A stretch of 64,000 bases of DNA. Origin: Opisthorchis felineus (lineage: Eukaryota > Platyhelminthes > Trematoda > Opisthorchiida > Opisthorchiidae). Below are positions 1 to 11,010 of this stretch, one piece after another. Below the pieces are notes generated by a model, which had not been told where the DNA came from, ran no database searches, and saw nothing but the letters and a program-made list of their open reading frames with translations. The stretch lies in the NCBI GenBank assembly GCA_004794785.1, contig SJOL01001553.1, positions 57,170-121,169 of the forward strand, in the 5' to 3' direction. The position numbers were made by a program, and so were the translations under genes. Numbering within the stretch: position 1 is the first letter of the stretch; the number at the start of each line of letters is the position of its first letter.

Positions 1-840
1 AGGGAGGGCAAAACAAGAGGCTTCCTGTTTGACACATGGCAAGAAGAGTGTAAATGGTTGAAAATGAGGAACCAGAACATCAGATCTGGTGAAGCAGCAG
101 AGTTGGCGTCATCCAGCCGGTCAAGTTAAACTAAATCCTAAAACCACCGCTGAGGCCTCCTGGCCTTGGACTGTTGGGCTCATGGCCAGGGTCACAAAAA
201 GCGTAAGTGGGGATGATGAATTGGAGAGATTGGCAAAGCGTATAGATGGTAACAGGAACCTCAGGATCATGGTGTACAGTGAAACTGTAGAGACTCACTG
301 GTGTCGCTGTTGTGGAGCCGGGCATAATGGTTCCTAGGAAGAGTGAGATGGTGCCAACGCACGAGCCACAACACAAGCTGTATAGAAAATTATTGATTTT
401 TTGTTGGGAGCACGGACTGAAAATCCACCGAAATGGTTAAATTCGAACCACAGGTTCAGTAGTTTGGAATGAACAGGTCATGCAGGCAGCTGGGGCCAGG
501 TGAGGAGCTTATTAGTAGTCCACGGAATTAAGGCCGGCAACCATTTTCGTAGCAGCTCGCTGGACACGCTTAATGAGGGCTACGTCCTTCGAACATCTAT
601 AGCTTGACGCTTCTCGCACCCTCACGAAGATTCTGGAATGACCTTGTGGAGCTTTCTATGATAATCTTATAAATACGGTTGTGTTATCTTTCCTTTATCT
701 CCATAAGGGGCTGCCTCAAGCCACCATGCCTTTTGATATACGATAGTGGGCGAAACAGGAAGCCAAGCGTTGACACAGAAGTGTAAGCTACCTCAAATGG
801 ATTGAAACCTTCTCCAAGTAGCCAAAAGCTGTGCCTGTTT
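1..840. other. Stretch without recognised gene
   Basis: No domain or splice-supported exon could be recognised here. Short open frames on both strands carry no familiar motif. The right end runs into a gypsy integrase relic, so part of this stretch may be older sequence of the same element, but that is a guess. Confidence 0.4.
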
Positions 841-849
841 TCCCGCCAA

Positions 850-1600
850 CAAAACCAAAATGCTCCGAGTCCTGCCCCAGATCTTCAGCCAGGACGACCT
901 GCCGGTAACCCTCGCATCGGATAATAGATCACAGCTTTTTCCCGAGAATGCCATCAGGAACGTTCGTTCGCCACCGTACCACCCGCAGCCAAATGGTTAG
1001 ACAGAACGTTTCGTCGATACGTTCAAGCGGGCGCTACTCAAATCTCGAGAGGAAGGGACATCCGTCGAAGTTCTCCACAGATTTCTTCCGGTCTACCGGA
1101 CCATCCCGAATGACTCTTTGGATGACAGGAAATCGCCTGCTTGATCACTCATGGACGGAAAATTGCGGGCTCTCAATTTGGTCACGTCTCCGACACCGGC
1201 AGCTTGTTCCGGGCCCGCATGTAAGACAAACATGGCCCCACTTGACGTGGATGCACGTCTTTGCGAGCGACTATCAACCAAGACGCAGGCGATGGACCCA
1301 AGGCCACGTCTTACGAAATCACGGGAGCGTAATTTATGACGTCTCTGCTGGCTAAAACATCTGGAAGCGACACATGAATCAGCTCCATCCACTCCATCTT
1401 TCGGAACAGCCAGCATGCCACAGTAACCTACCGCTTGACTTTATTCTCTACGCGATTGAACTACAGGCGATCACGCCTACTGCGACGCAGCCGGAGGGGA
1501 CACAGAACTCGTCAACCGGGGAAACAAATCTTCCCCCAATAAGATGGACAGACCACCGTAGATGTCAAAAGCCTCTTTTCTAGATTGGCCCAAGAAAGGC
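850..1600 (+). pseudogene. Ty3/gypsy integrase and pol C-terminus, broken
   Basis: From an ATG at 860 the frame reads through the end of a retroviral-type integrase core: D-L-P-V-T-L-A-S-D-N near 910, then the family motif PPYHPQPNG near 970-1000, then RFVDTFKRALL and VYRT. In-frame stops fall right after PPYHPQPNG and again near 1140. The trailing C-terminal domain continues in another frame (motif WKRHMNQL at about 1360-1385) and ends in a basic tail at about 1545-1600. Integrase joins element cDNA to host DNA in the nucleus. At least two stops and one frameshift make this a dead copy. Family assignment is firm because of PPYHP; upstream RT and gag were not found. Confidence 0.8.
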
Positions 1601-2095
1601 TCGTTAATGACTTTTCCCTCAATGGGATTGCTGGAGGTATCGGTATCCATAGCCCTGTTTGCTCTCCGAGTTATTGCCAATTTTGTTTTCTGAAATTTGC
1701 GCTTTTAAATTTCGCACATTTTCCAAGAGTCTGCGCCTTATTCCAAATGAACCGAGCTTTTTTCCTCCCGGCCAGTTGTACTTCCTTTCTGCTGACAAAT
1801 TTGCTGCTCCACAAGGCTGCTCAAAATACACATATTCGGCGATGCTTCAACCGCAATTCGCCCTTGGTTGAGGTAGTAAAGGCTCTCCCGAATGTCTGAT
1901 CTTCTTCTCTCTGCGCTAGGAGTGGTATGCCTCGCGTCATAGCTGGGGATTTGCGCGCTCCTTCTTGAGTCGCGTACACTCGTTGATCGTGCCCTTTCAG
2001 ATACTTAACATAGGCGCATGCCGAGAGATGGTATGATGGTGGTCGGTCAATTCAACATGACTTATGCCCCGCCTTGGTCTTCAGAGCCGAGGACA
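1601..2095. other. Stretch without recognised gene
   Basis: This lies between the gypsy relic and an antisense RTE fragment. Open frames of 65-105 codons occur on both strands but overlap each other and show no conserved motif. It could hold the 3' end of the gypsy element, but no LTR could be demonstrated by eye. Confidence 0.35.
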
Positions 2096-2099
2096 GAGC

Positions 2100-2815
2100 C
2101 ACCTATTTAGTCTCAACATCAACAATCTGAACACCCGGGCTTTAAAAACGTTTCAGGATCCGCGTCACTATTTCATCAATGATGAATTCGAACAAGAATC
2201 GAGTGTAGGCATCCTTGTCGGAAACCACGGTTTATAGGAAGGCTTTTGGAGTGCTCACCATACACTCCCACCCGCCCAGAAGTTTTTGAATAAGGGGACC
2301 AGATTGTGTTCACAAACGTCTGGGGCATATATGCTGGGCAAGTGCAGTTACCAGCACTAAATGATCGACAGAATTGAACGCACCCTTGAAGTTAAGGAAT
2401 ATCAAGATTCTGCGTCAACTCTACATATGGCGTTGCTCTAACATCTAACAGAGTGTGAAGACATGGTCGACGCAGGACCTACGCGGTCGAAATCAAACTT
2501 GATGATCACGGGTCACGGATTCGCGCGTCGCCTTTAGACACCGAAGGATCAGTCGCGCCGGAAGCTTTGTTACAATGGAATTCAATCTAAGATAACCGTC
2601 ATTACCATGTTCAGTATGAGTACCCTTTCTGAAAATGGGCACAATTACCGAATCGCTCTAGTCATCTAAAACGGTCTTTTTCTTTCAGGGAGACAACAAT
2701 AGGTTGGGCAGTTACTGATCGATGATTACGCCGCCATCTTTGAACAGAGCACGTGAAATTCCGTCGGGACCAGCAGTAAGGTGACGGTTGAGTGGAGGTA
2801 CACACTGCTTCATAC
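2100..2815 (-). mobile_element. RTE-type LINE reverse transcriptase fragment (copy 1)
   Basis: Reading the minus strand from 2,812 downward gives the RT entry motif AGPDGISRALFKDGG, then VPIFRKG. A stop-interrupted segment FRPRRSCVDHVFTL follows, then motif A as IFLNFKGAFNSVDH (near 2,360-2,400). Last comes the region before motif C as FLFEFIIDEI near 2,175-2,210. This is the standard order of an RTE-clade reverse transcriptase. Motif A has FLNF where active copies have FLDF, so the first catalytic aspartate is lost. Stops and frame changes show it is inactive. Its 5' side abuts a gypsy integrase fragment on the opposite strand at about 2,800, consistent with nested or adjacent insertion. Confidence 0.78.
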
Positions 2816-3119
2816 TCAAGCTAATTGACAAGTTCACCAGATTCTCACCTGCATTTGCGTGTGCGGATATAATTACAGTAGCTGTAATTGGTTGTCTCGA
2901 ACAATTTTTTTCGTTCGGATTGCCTGTATCCATTTTGACAAAGGTTCATCGTTCAAGTCAGTTGGGATCACCAGTCTTCTTTCGGAAAAAGATATTGCCA
3001 ATAATAATTCATCGGCTTATTATCCACAGCGAAACGGTCAGGTTGAGAGTCTCAACGAAAAAAAGCTTGGTATTGAAATCTCACAATCAACCGTCTCATT
3101 TGGAATAGGCACTTACTGA
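2790..3119 (+). pseudogene. Ty3/gypsy integrase core fragment, frameshifted
   Basis: The first frame gives LKLIDKFTRFSPAFACADI, matching the integrase core start, where D in M-I-D-(K/R)-F-(T/S)-R is a catalytic residue. After a frameshift near 2,900-2,940 the second frame gives KGSSFKSV, then SAYYPQRNGQVE, equivalent to S-P-Y-H-P-Q-x-N-G. So the central and C-terminal parts of the core are present in two frames. It ends near 3,119, where an antisense RTE copy begins. It is a separate, more degraded copy from the one at 850-1,600. Confidence 0.75.
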
Positions 3120-3124
3120 TACTC

Positions 3125-4740
3125 TGCAGTCTCCGATCAGTGTTATGTACGGCCGCTAACTGTCCTGCACAAGAACGTTTGTTCCAATTCTCATAACCCT
3201 GTGCCATGTCAAGGCTTGGCCACATCTCTGTTTCCACCGCTCTCAATTGGGTACGGAAAACAGCACCCTCTTTGGCAGATGATGGTTCGGCATACAGAAT
3301 ACATGGCCCGACCAAAGCAGCACCTGGTGCAGGACACATTCTTCAAAGTTAGCCCTGTTGCACAGCCGAACGCTCTGTTGTAACTTCACCGACGCCAAAC
3401 CAAACGAGCTATGGTCCTGAGACAACCATTATAGATCAACGGAAGACGTCCCAGTTCCGCTACTCGGACGGGCCAAGTCTCAAAGTCATACAACGAAACA
3501 TCCCGCGCTGTAGCCTGCTGCACACGTCCTTTGAGAGTCGGCAATATGCCGCTTTTACGCCATAAGTATCTCAAATTGGCAAACGTGACCCAAGCCATGC
3601 AGATTCGTGCATTGACGTTATTTGTCACACTATAATAAGAACTAATACAACTTCCAAGATATGAGAAAGGCCCCACAGCTTCCACTGTCACTCCCTGGAT
3701 TGTAAGTGGCGTGTTTAGTGACTGTGTGTCCAGGAGCATGACCTTACAATTTGTGGGTGCAATGTGCACGTCAAAGGACGGGATGGCTTTGGTCAGTTCA
3801 TCCAAAGTAATCTGCGACTTCGCCTCCACTTTGGAGACGAGAACGATATCGTCAGCACAATCCAGATAGATAATATTTCTTTTGCTGCAATTCAAACCCC
3901 ACGGTTTTGAATACCTTCCAGCTTTCGTCTCATCATCCCGTCAATCAGAAAATTTAATGAGACTGGAGAGACAAGGCGCCCCTGACGATCACCGCTTCGT
4001 GTATCGGAGCTCCGGAGAGTTCTCCATATACCCTCACAAGTCTAAGATTACGGAGAACTTAATTTGTCCACAACGTTTCGCTGGATTCCATGATGGACAA
4101 GGGTGTCAAGGAGAACAGATAGGTCAACCAGGTCAAATGCGCCTTGGAAACCCAAGGATACCAAAACTGTGAGTTATTTGTACGTGTGACGTCGTTCTAT
4201 CGCCCGACAGAATGTAAAGCTTCGGTCAGTGCAACCCCTACCGGTCCAGAACCTCGCTTGCTGCTATCGAGGTATTGCTTCAGGAGACGTTATAATGTGA
4301 CAGCGCCCGAGTGACGCCAACAGACTTGTTACGATCGGGGTTAAGCTGATTCCCTTGTAATTAACAAATTCACTAAGAGCCAATTTCCGAAAATGGAGAC
4401 TAGCACTCTCTCCGGTTGTTTGGGACAATTTTCTTTCTCCCAAATGCAGGCAAACAGATCAGACGAGCGTTGCCTGCGGACTTTAGTCACATCTTTGAAC
4501 AATGCGGATGGGAGGTCATCCGGACTGGAAGCTGGGTGATGCTTGAGAGAACATATGCAGTCATAAACCTCCGAGGACTTAGCGGGTTCCACATTTACCA
4601 TCCAGGGTTCTGCGACATTTGTGGGCTCAAGATGAGTGGCAGTTGTGTTCGAAGAATTTGACCCACCGGTCGAGGCATTCTTCTTTATTCAAGATTGTCG
4701 CTACAGTTTGATCCTTGATAGTTTCACTCACAGGTAGTTT
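3125..4740 (-). mobile_element. RTE-type LINE, RT through C-terminus (copy 2)
   Basis: On the minus strand from about 4,735 the order is: a pre-RT segment DQTVATILNKEECLDRWVKF; EVYDCICSLKHH; PDDLPSALFKD; LFACIWEKE; a poorly readable middle; then an intact 169-codon stretch (3,895-3,386). That stretch has motif C as YLDCADDIVLV, the thumb segment NCKVMLLDTQSLNTPL, YLGSCISS, RICMAW and ETWPVR. The last visible part is HVFCMPNHHLPKRVLF at about 3,250-3,320. The motif is C-A-D-D where active copies have Y-A-D-D. The frame breaks at least three times. This is the longest uninterrupted LINE coding stretch in the left part. Confidence 0.85.
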
Positions 4741-4794
4741 CCAGGTGCCGATCGAAAGGATCAACTGAAATAATCTTCGGGCATTTTTTTGGGG

Positions 4795-4975
4795 GATTAC
4801 ATCCTGTAAGTGAGGATAATCTATGCTGGAAAGCTGAGAAGCACTGTACAGCCTTTTTGTCCTTATTGTGAGTCATCAGCAGTGCGCATCACGCGAAGCC
4901 CCAGAGAATCTCAAACCCGTGACCTCCTGGCTGGCAGTTTGAACACTTAACCCTTCGGCCACGGATGGCTGATCA
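4795..4975 (-). mobile_element. tRNA-derived SINE with hammerhead-like core
   Basis: Read on the minus strand, 4,970-4,898 looks like a tRNA. It has an A-box-like GTGGCCGAAGGGTTAAGTG and a B-box-like GGTTTGAGATTC at the expected spacing; the true B box would be GGTTCGANTCC. It is followed at 4,879-4,851 by CTGATGA, a short stem II (CTC...GGAC) and AAAAAGGC, closely resembling the hammerhead layout CUGAUGA - stem II - GAAAC. SINEs carrying hammerhead ribozymes are established in schistosomes (SM-alpha). Here the GAAAC is degraded to AAAAA, so catalysis is unlikely. The full 3' limit is uncertain. Confidence 0.6.
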
Positions 4976-4988
4976 GCAGTCTGCTCAG

Positions 4989-5043
4989 CAGTAGTCTGAC
5001 CAGTTGTTATCCTCAGAAGAGGATAACACCTGTCAGACTACTG
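4989..5043. repeat. 55-bp stem-loop, 12-bp outer and 10-bp inner perfect arms
   Basis: The outer arms CAGTAGTCTGAC (4,989-5,000) and GTCAGACTACTG (5,032-5,043) are exact reverse complements. Inside, TGTTATCCTC (5,005-5,014) and GAGGATAACA (5,019-5,028) are also exact, with loop AGAA. Only a 4/3-nt internal bulge separates the two stems. It lies immediately 5' of the hammerhead-type SINE, reading the minus strand. It could be a small inverted-repeat element, an RNA hairpin or part of a longer repeat; nothing in the sequence decides. Confidence 0.8.
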
Positions 5044-8000
5044 TTACACGGGGTGCGCACCGATTACTAACGATGAAGAAGTCGTCTCACAAGAGGACAA
5101 GCATCGGTCAGTCTGCGGTTTTTTTTGGTGCGCTCCAATAAATAACTGCGAGCAGGCGCAGGGCTCCATGCCAAGCCCGTATATCCGTCAGCGGAGGCAA
5201 TGCGTACTGGTTTTAACAATAACCAGACAGTTTCCACAAAGTGCCCCGAGTTCTTTAATTTTTGCGCCTGGATAAATCCTTTCGAAACCTGGCTTGGGGG
5301 TTTGCGCTAGAAACTCTGGGTAGGTTAACGCCAACATCATGAAACCGAAGACTCAAAGTGTCATTGGCCGGAAAGCATAGGTATTTACCCGGCAGATTAT
5401 ACATAGAGCACGGTCGTTGCAAAAATTATCCAGGACTGAAGTCTGTGAGCCACTCACCCAAAGCAGCTGGTCGACATTTCTGGCGGTAGTTGTAACGTCC
5501 TGAGTGGCGAGGATCTCGCCGAATCCGTCGGATGCAAACTGCCGCACTTCACATGACGACATTTGATATTTCAGCAAAGTAATGTAGGTGCGCAATTCAT
5601 CTTTCGTTATCCTTCGGCTTGCACACTACCAGTTGTATAAGAACTCAGTCGCCTAACTTTCGTGAACAAGATAGTAAGAGGTGGCTGATGGACGGTCTCT
5701 GTGCTTTTTAGACAAAATTGGATTGGGCGGCCGGTGATTCGCGTAATGTTCGTCATCAGGAAATGCCCCATCTCTTCTGAGTCCTCGATCACCGCAGGGA
5801 GTTGGGGGTCGTCCTCTGCATTTGTAGCACAGCCACCCGCGAAGCAAAACGCCGTCAGGGTTTTTTGCCTCGCCGCACTCACAAATACCACACAGTTATC
5901 CTTGATAAATTTGTTTAGCGCCTTCTAGGAAATTAAAAGACAAAACCCCGATGAAGAGCAGTTTCTTACCAAGTATCTTCAAATTCGGACCCACACACTA
6001 GACACGGATAGGTCGCTCGGGAACGCATGATGAACACGTATCGTGAAACTGCGGACGGAAATGACAATCCTAGATGACCGTTACAACACGGCGTTTAAAC
6101 TTTCGATGCGTAAATTAGGAGGGAGTTGACAACATGTACTAAGCGATTGCTTGAACAATTTCCTCTCTAGAGTTGACTCACTTATAGGTGGGAGTTTTGA
6201 AATCCCACGTGACTCGAAGATTGACTGGGGATTTTTGGTTCGAAATACATACGGCGGCCGAAATTTTGAAACATTGTTTAGCACATTAAGCCTACTTACC
6301 CCTCGACTTAGAAGTCACGGAAGACGATTTCAAAAGGAAGACTTTTGACGGATGTCTACATCGAAACCATCTTGTCGCCCATGGTCAGGCGCCGCAGTGA
6401 CCAACTCGCACATGACTGGTCCGGAGTTCTGACTGGTCTAGCCACCAGGCGTTCTCTATCGCGGATCCTCTCGAAGCCTTGCCGGTGATATGCCTGAATT
6501 CGGAATTTTATAGACCCACCGATATCTTCGCCATACTTCCAACATTTTTGAATGATGTAACCTCTTAACACCACAACCTGCACAAATCGGCAGACGCGAT
6601 TCTGGCCTCTGAGGTTTGTGAACTGACTTCAACGGATACGCCTTCGTCGGATCTAACAACTATCGAGGTACGTAAATTTTTTTTGCAAACTCCAGTGTTT
6701 ATCCCTGAATTAGAAGGCCCATATTCAGAGACCGAATTTTTTGGTACATGATGTAGCAATTTGTAGAGCACATTGTGAAACAGTGAAAATGGACTTTTCT
6801 TCACGGAAAGAAGAGTTATGCTGTGCAACCGCTTAGATGTGTGCGCGCGGCAAAGCCATATATGACAAACTCCAAAAATCAATAAATCCTGCCTCAAGAT
6901 CAGCATCCATGGAGGCAGTAGTAAACAGCACAGCTGGATTTGCCGGTAATCCCTTTCTCAGACTGTGACTGAGAGCCACTAGCTCATCTCCACACTCCGC
7001 GTGCCTTATTACGTAGTGCCCCAGCTCGGCTCTCAGTCTGATTCCCATAAGCCAGAATTTTGCTAAAAAACGGGTCAAACCCTGTACATTACACCACATT
7101 AAAATTTACGTGGCCTCTATATCGTAGAAGTTTGGGGGTTTTCTGAATGAGGCACTTGCAAAAGTTGTTCAGCGGATACCGAATCGTCATCTATGCATAC
7201 ATTTTAGCCATTCAGATTTGGGACTACAAGCGTCACAGTCTTCTGACCATTCACTTGTGGGTTAGGCCCACTGGCACGTGCAGCGTGATGTCCTTAGCCG
7301 GCAGCTGCTTCTATCCTCGAAACCTTAACCTGTCGAAAAAATCTTTTTGTGTAAAAATGCAGCGTTTTGTTGTATGTATGCTCACACCAAAAACCATCAT
7401 AACCAGCCTTAGTTCTGTTGGAACTAGTTTTACCTAATCTCACCTCCCTTATAATCATTAGACGCGCATCATAGTTTTAAAGTTGCACTGCAATGTTTCA
7501 TGTATGGCCTCAGCTAAATTTCTTTAGAAATTGTCTACCTTCCGCTTTTCATCTTTCATGGCATTTGGGAAAGCATTAAATGAATGCGTGAAGTTTATCT
7601 GTATAATAGTTTTGTGTGCAGCATGTATTCGAAGAACTAACGTTGTTTTGTGTTACGAGTGGGTAAACTACCAGTGCAGCCGGCGGCCAGCGAAACCAGT
7701 GGAAAGTCGAGGGATCCAAAGGAGCTTGCAAGTTGAACGCATTTGCTAATTACACACGGCACATGAAGCACCGGCTGACAACAACGGAGAATATTATTGC
7801 CTTAATAAATAGGTGTTGAGCCCGAATATCAGAAGCGAAAGACACTAATCAGTTTTCAGCATTAGGGTTAAATAGATTACAAAAGTTAGGTGCACTTTAT
7901 GAATATGAACACAATGTAAAAAATGAAGCCTACAAAATTAGGGGGACTTATCAGTTTGTTAGGTTCTTGGTGAGGTTGGGTGAAGGGGGCTGGATGCAGG

Positions 8001-8190
8001 GATTTTTCTGGCAATATTATCGCCACTCTTTTCCTTGTTGGCCGTGGCCTGAATGTAGTGACGCTAGATCCAGGAGACGATGCGGCGTGCAGCTGGGGCG
8101 CGCTGTGCTGGTGGGTTCAGTTTCTTGTGCTTGCACGCGCATGAACTTATGGTCTACATCGTGATGGAGTGTGAATTCACATAGGACATT
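5044..8190. other. Long stretch without recognised gene
   Basis: Open frames here reach about 113 codons (minus strand 6,906-6,565) and about 95 codons (minus strand 5,891-5,607; plus strand 7,147-7,437), but none has a recognisable domain and they overlap antisense. I see no LINE catalytic motif, tRNA-like head or clear tandem repeat. Probably decayed intergenic sequence. Confidence 0.4.
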
Positions 8191-8199
8191 TCGGGTTCG

Positions 8200-9110
8200 A
8201 CAGTGGCATGAAACCAGACCCCCTGTCTGACTTGTGTCAAGATTGTATGGCAGTTGATGCAGGCGTTATCAGAGTCATCAAACCAGGCCAAATAGTCGAA
8301 AAACTGATTAAGCTAAACTGGATGAAGGAACAAGGAAATGACCACTACAAGACACAGGAACCACCTCTTGTTATCTGGAGCACAATCATAAGGTTTCCGA
8401 GTTTTTGTCCGATCGACTTCCCGTGAATCGACAGAAGAGGAGTTGGGCATTTGCCTTCACCTGCTGAAGCATGGAACTCCGCGGTGTGAAGTTGTGCAGC
8501 CTGTGTCCGATGAAGCTGGCAAGGTTCTTTCCACTCAGAACATCTACAGCTAGCACCGTAGTGTCGGTCATTTCCGTTGATAGGATGACAGATCATTTGG
8601 TTTCATTGTGTCAGGTTGTATGCCTTTGGTTCTGGCAAATCTTTGCGGGTCCGGAAGTGTGGTTGTGTCGGAGTAGGGGGAGGGTCAACACGGCCACACA
8701 TGTTTCACCAGATAATAACAGATAGCGCAGCACCGACGCTTTCCGGATATAGTAAATATTGATGCAACACATGCAACAAACCCAGTTGGGTGAGTCTTTT
8801 TAAGGCAACATGTAGATACAAGCTCTACTCCTTCCTGATAACAGATGGCATGGGTACCGGACGTCCGGTTATGTATGCCTTCGTGGAAAGCGAAACGTTT
8901 GCTCCCATGCGTAAGCTGTTAAGCTCATTCAGGGACATGATGGGCGAGCAGTATACTGTGAAGACTTCTGTGATGGCAAAACTGGCGGCACAAACGCGGG
9001 CAGCGAGAATTATGTTCGGGCGCAATGTAATGTTGTGCCACTTCCATAATGAAAAGGATAGATGAGCGGAGCTTCGCAGAGAATTAGATCAGGTAACCCT
9101 AGGTTCCGGC
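8200..9110 (+). pseudogene. MULE / ZSWIM3-like DDE transposase relic
   Basis: A frame from about 8,812 to 9,063 reads YKLYSFLITDGMGTGRPVMY, then AFVESETFAPMRKL, FRDMMGEQYTVKTSVM, and AARIMFGRNVMLCHFHNEK. That matches the DDE core of MULE-type transposases and their domesticated ZSWIM3-like relatives: a D within T-D-G-M-G and a late C-H-F-H. Just upstream (about 8,755-8,785), NIDATHATNP is the first catalytic block in another frame. A stop follows NEKDR. The segment 8,208-8,340 (CQDCMAVDAGVI) may be the FAR1-like N-terminal domain. The third catalytic position expected in V-M-D reads V-M-A, another sign of decay. Confidence 0.55.
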
Positions 9111-9375
9111 TTATGTTCTACCAAGCACTAGACAATTTCAGCTTGAGTAGCTGCTGCTGTTTTTATGCAGAAGCCAAAGTGAGGTGGGGTTTGTAGATGA
9201 AGAGCCAGAAAGATGGGCTCGAGAGTAGTGTCGAGAAGAGACTAGGATACCGGGATTTTGCAACAGCCGTTTGTGTCCGAGGCAGCGCTTCTGTGGGGAG
9301 ATAGACATGGAATGTCACTAGGTCAAGGGATCTGGGACAGGAATAGCTGCCGTGAAAATAAAGTGCAGTCGCAAG
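9111..9375. other. Short stretch without recognised gene
   Basis: This separates the MULE relic from the CR1 LINE. No coding motif was recognised; it may include the untranslated or endonuclease part of the CR1 element, but nothing can be shown. Confidence 0.35.
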
Positions 9376-11010
9376 TTGCGGCTGAGAAGGAACCGCATCC
9401 TTTACATCATCTATGCCGTCCACCTTTTTGACATTTTTCAAATTCTCCAAGTTCGTGTCCCTCTTTGTGACACCAACCCCGCCTTTGCGCCTAATGCGTG
9501 CACAATATGCGCGCCTGCATTCCGCCCATGCGAGATCATCACTCCCAAACTTGTTAGGTCATCATTACGAACGGCCTCCAACCGACTTCATCATCACAGA
9601 GGAGGATGTTCGTCAACTCTTACACACGACAAACCACTTCAGCGCCAGACGATGTACATCCAAGGACTATGGAGGAAACGTTGCTCACACTGGAGACGCA
9701 TTTGCACCTGGTGGTTGGTAGGTCTGTCGACGAAGGGAACCTCCACCATCCTTGGAAGGAAGTGACTGTCATGCCGATCTACAAAACTGGTGACCGACTA
9801 TCACTCGGGAGCTACAGGCCCATTAGACTCCTTAGCATACCGTGCAAGGTGACGGAACGCATTATGAAGCGGGCCATCTAATATCATCCCAGTACCAAGC
9901 AAAACACGAACTCTTCTCAAACCGTTCTTCCGCGACGAACATGCTCGCATTTATGGACAGCTTAACCCAAGCTAAGGACGAAGGATTCAAGCTGGATGCC
10001 ACATTTTTGGACTCCTCAAAAGCGTTCGATGGAATCCCACGCATCCGGCTGCTAGACAGACTCCAGTCTTGCAGGATTCAAGGGAAAATTCTGCGCTGGA
10101 TGAGGAAGTCGCTATCAGATAGAACATTCTGAATGAAAGTAGGCTCGACCTACTCCTCGGCTCCGGTCCCAATTGGAATTACTCAAGGCTCTGCTTTCAG
10201 ACCACTTCTGTTTCAGATCTACGTCAACCACCTTCCGGACATCCTTTCAAGTCCACGTATATTTCTTCTGGACGATTTGAAATCCTGGAGTTCAAATGCT
10301 GGTACCCTCCAAATGGATATAGACGCTACAAAGCAGTGGCCGCTAGACTGGCACCTTCACGCCTGGATGAAAAGTGCGTCCATATGTCATTCGGGGGTGA
10401 CTGAGCGAACGCTTATGCCACACATGGTGAGAATCGACCGGAAGACATTAGGAGCATAGATGCCAAAAAAATTTAGGTGTCTGGCTCTCTTCAAACATGT
10501 CCTTCTCATTGCACACGAGAAATCGGCTCAAAAGGCCTTCGCCGTCCTACGGATGATTTGGCGTACCCTCCCCGTATTACTCGCATGGACTTCCAGATAC
10601 TCCATGGGGCCTAGGTCAAACCGCTTCTTGAATGTGCGAACCAAGCTGTCTACTCAGAACGCAAGGAAGACGTTACCCTCACTGAGCGTGTCCAATGAGC
10701 GTTTCCTTGGTAGTGGAATGCGTCTCGCGGTGCCCCTGGAGTATCGTCGCCTCCGAGGAGACCTAATAACTACCTATGCATTGTTTGAACAAGGTTCGGT
10801 CAACAGGTTTTTCACCGTTGACCCAACTAACACATGGTGGGGATATGGTAAGATTTTCAAGCTCAGGGTGCACATCTTCATAAGCCAACCATTTTTCTCA
10901 TTTTAGAGAGCTGGTGCGTGAAACGACCTTTCTCCGAGGCTTGTTCACACTGCGTCTCTTACCCAGCACGAAGCGCTCTTAGACACCTCTTTAGTTGCGT
11001 CCTCGCACTG
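9376..11010 (+). mobile_element. CR1-clade LINE, reverse transcriptase and C-terminus
   Basis: Several frames together give the full RT order: FIITEEDVRQLL; then PDDVHPRTMEETL; WKEVTVMPIYKTGDR; SYRPIRLLSIPCKV; then motif A as DATFLDSSKAFDGIP (about 9,995-10,035). These are followed by GITQGSAFRPLLFQIYVN and motif C as FLLDDLKSW (about 10,264-10,290). The C-terminus has EKSAQKAFAVLRMI, PLEYRRLRGDLITTYALFEQ and RFFTVDPTNT. This is the CR1-type arrangement. Motif C is L-L-D-D where active copies have Y-A-D-D, and at least four frame changes or stops occur. The element encoded a target-primed reverse transcriptase; this copy is dead. Confidence 0.82.
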
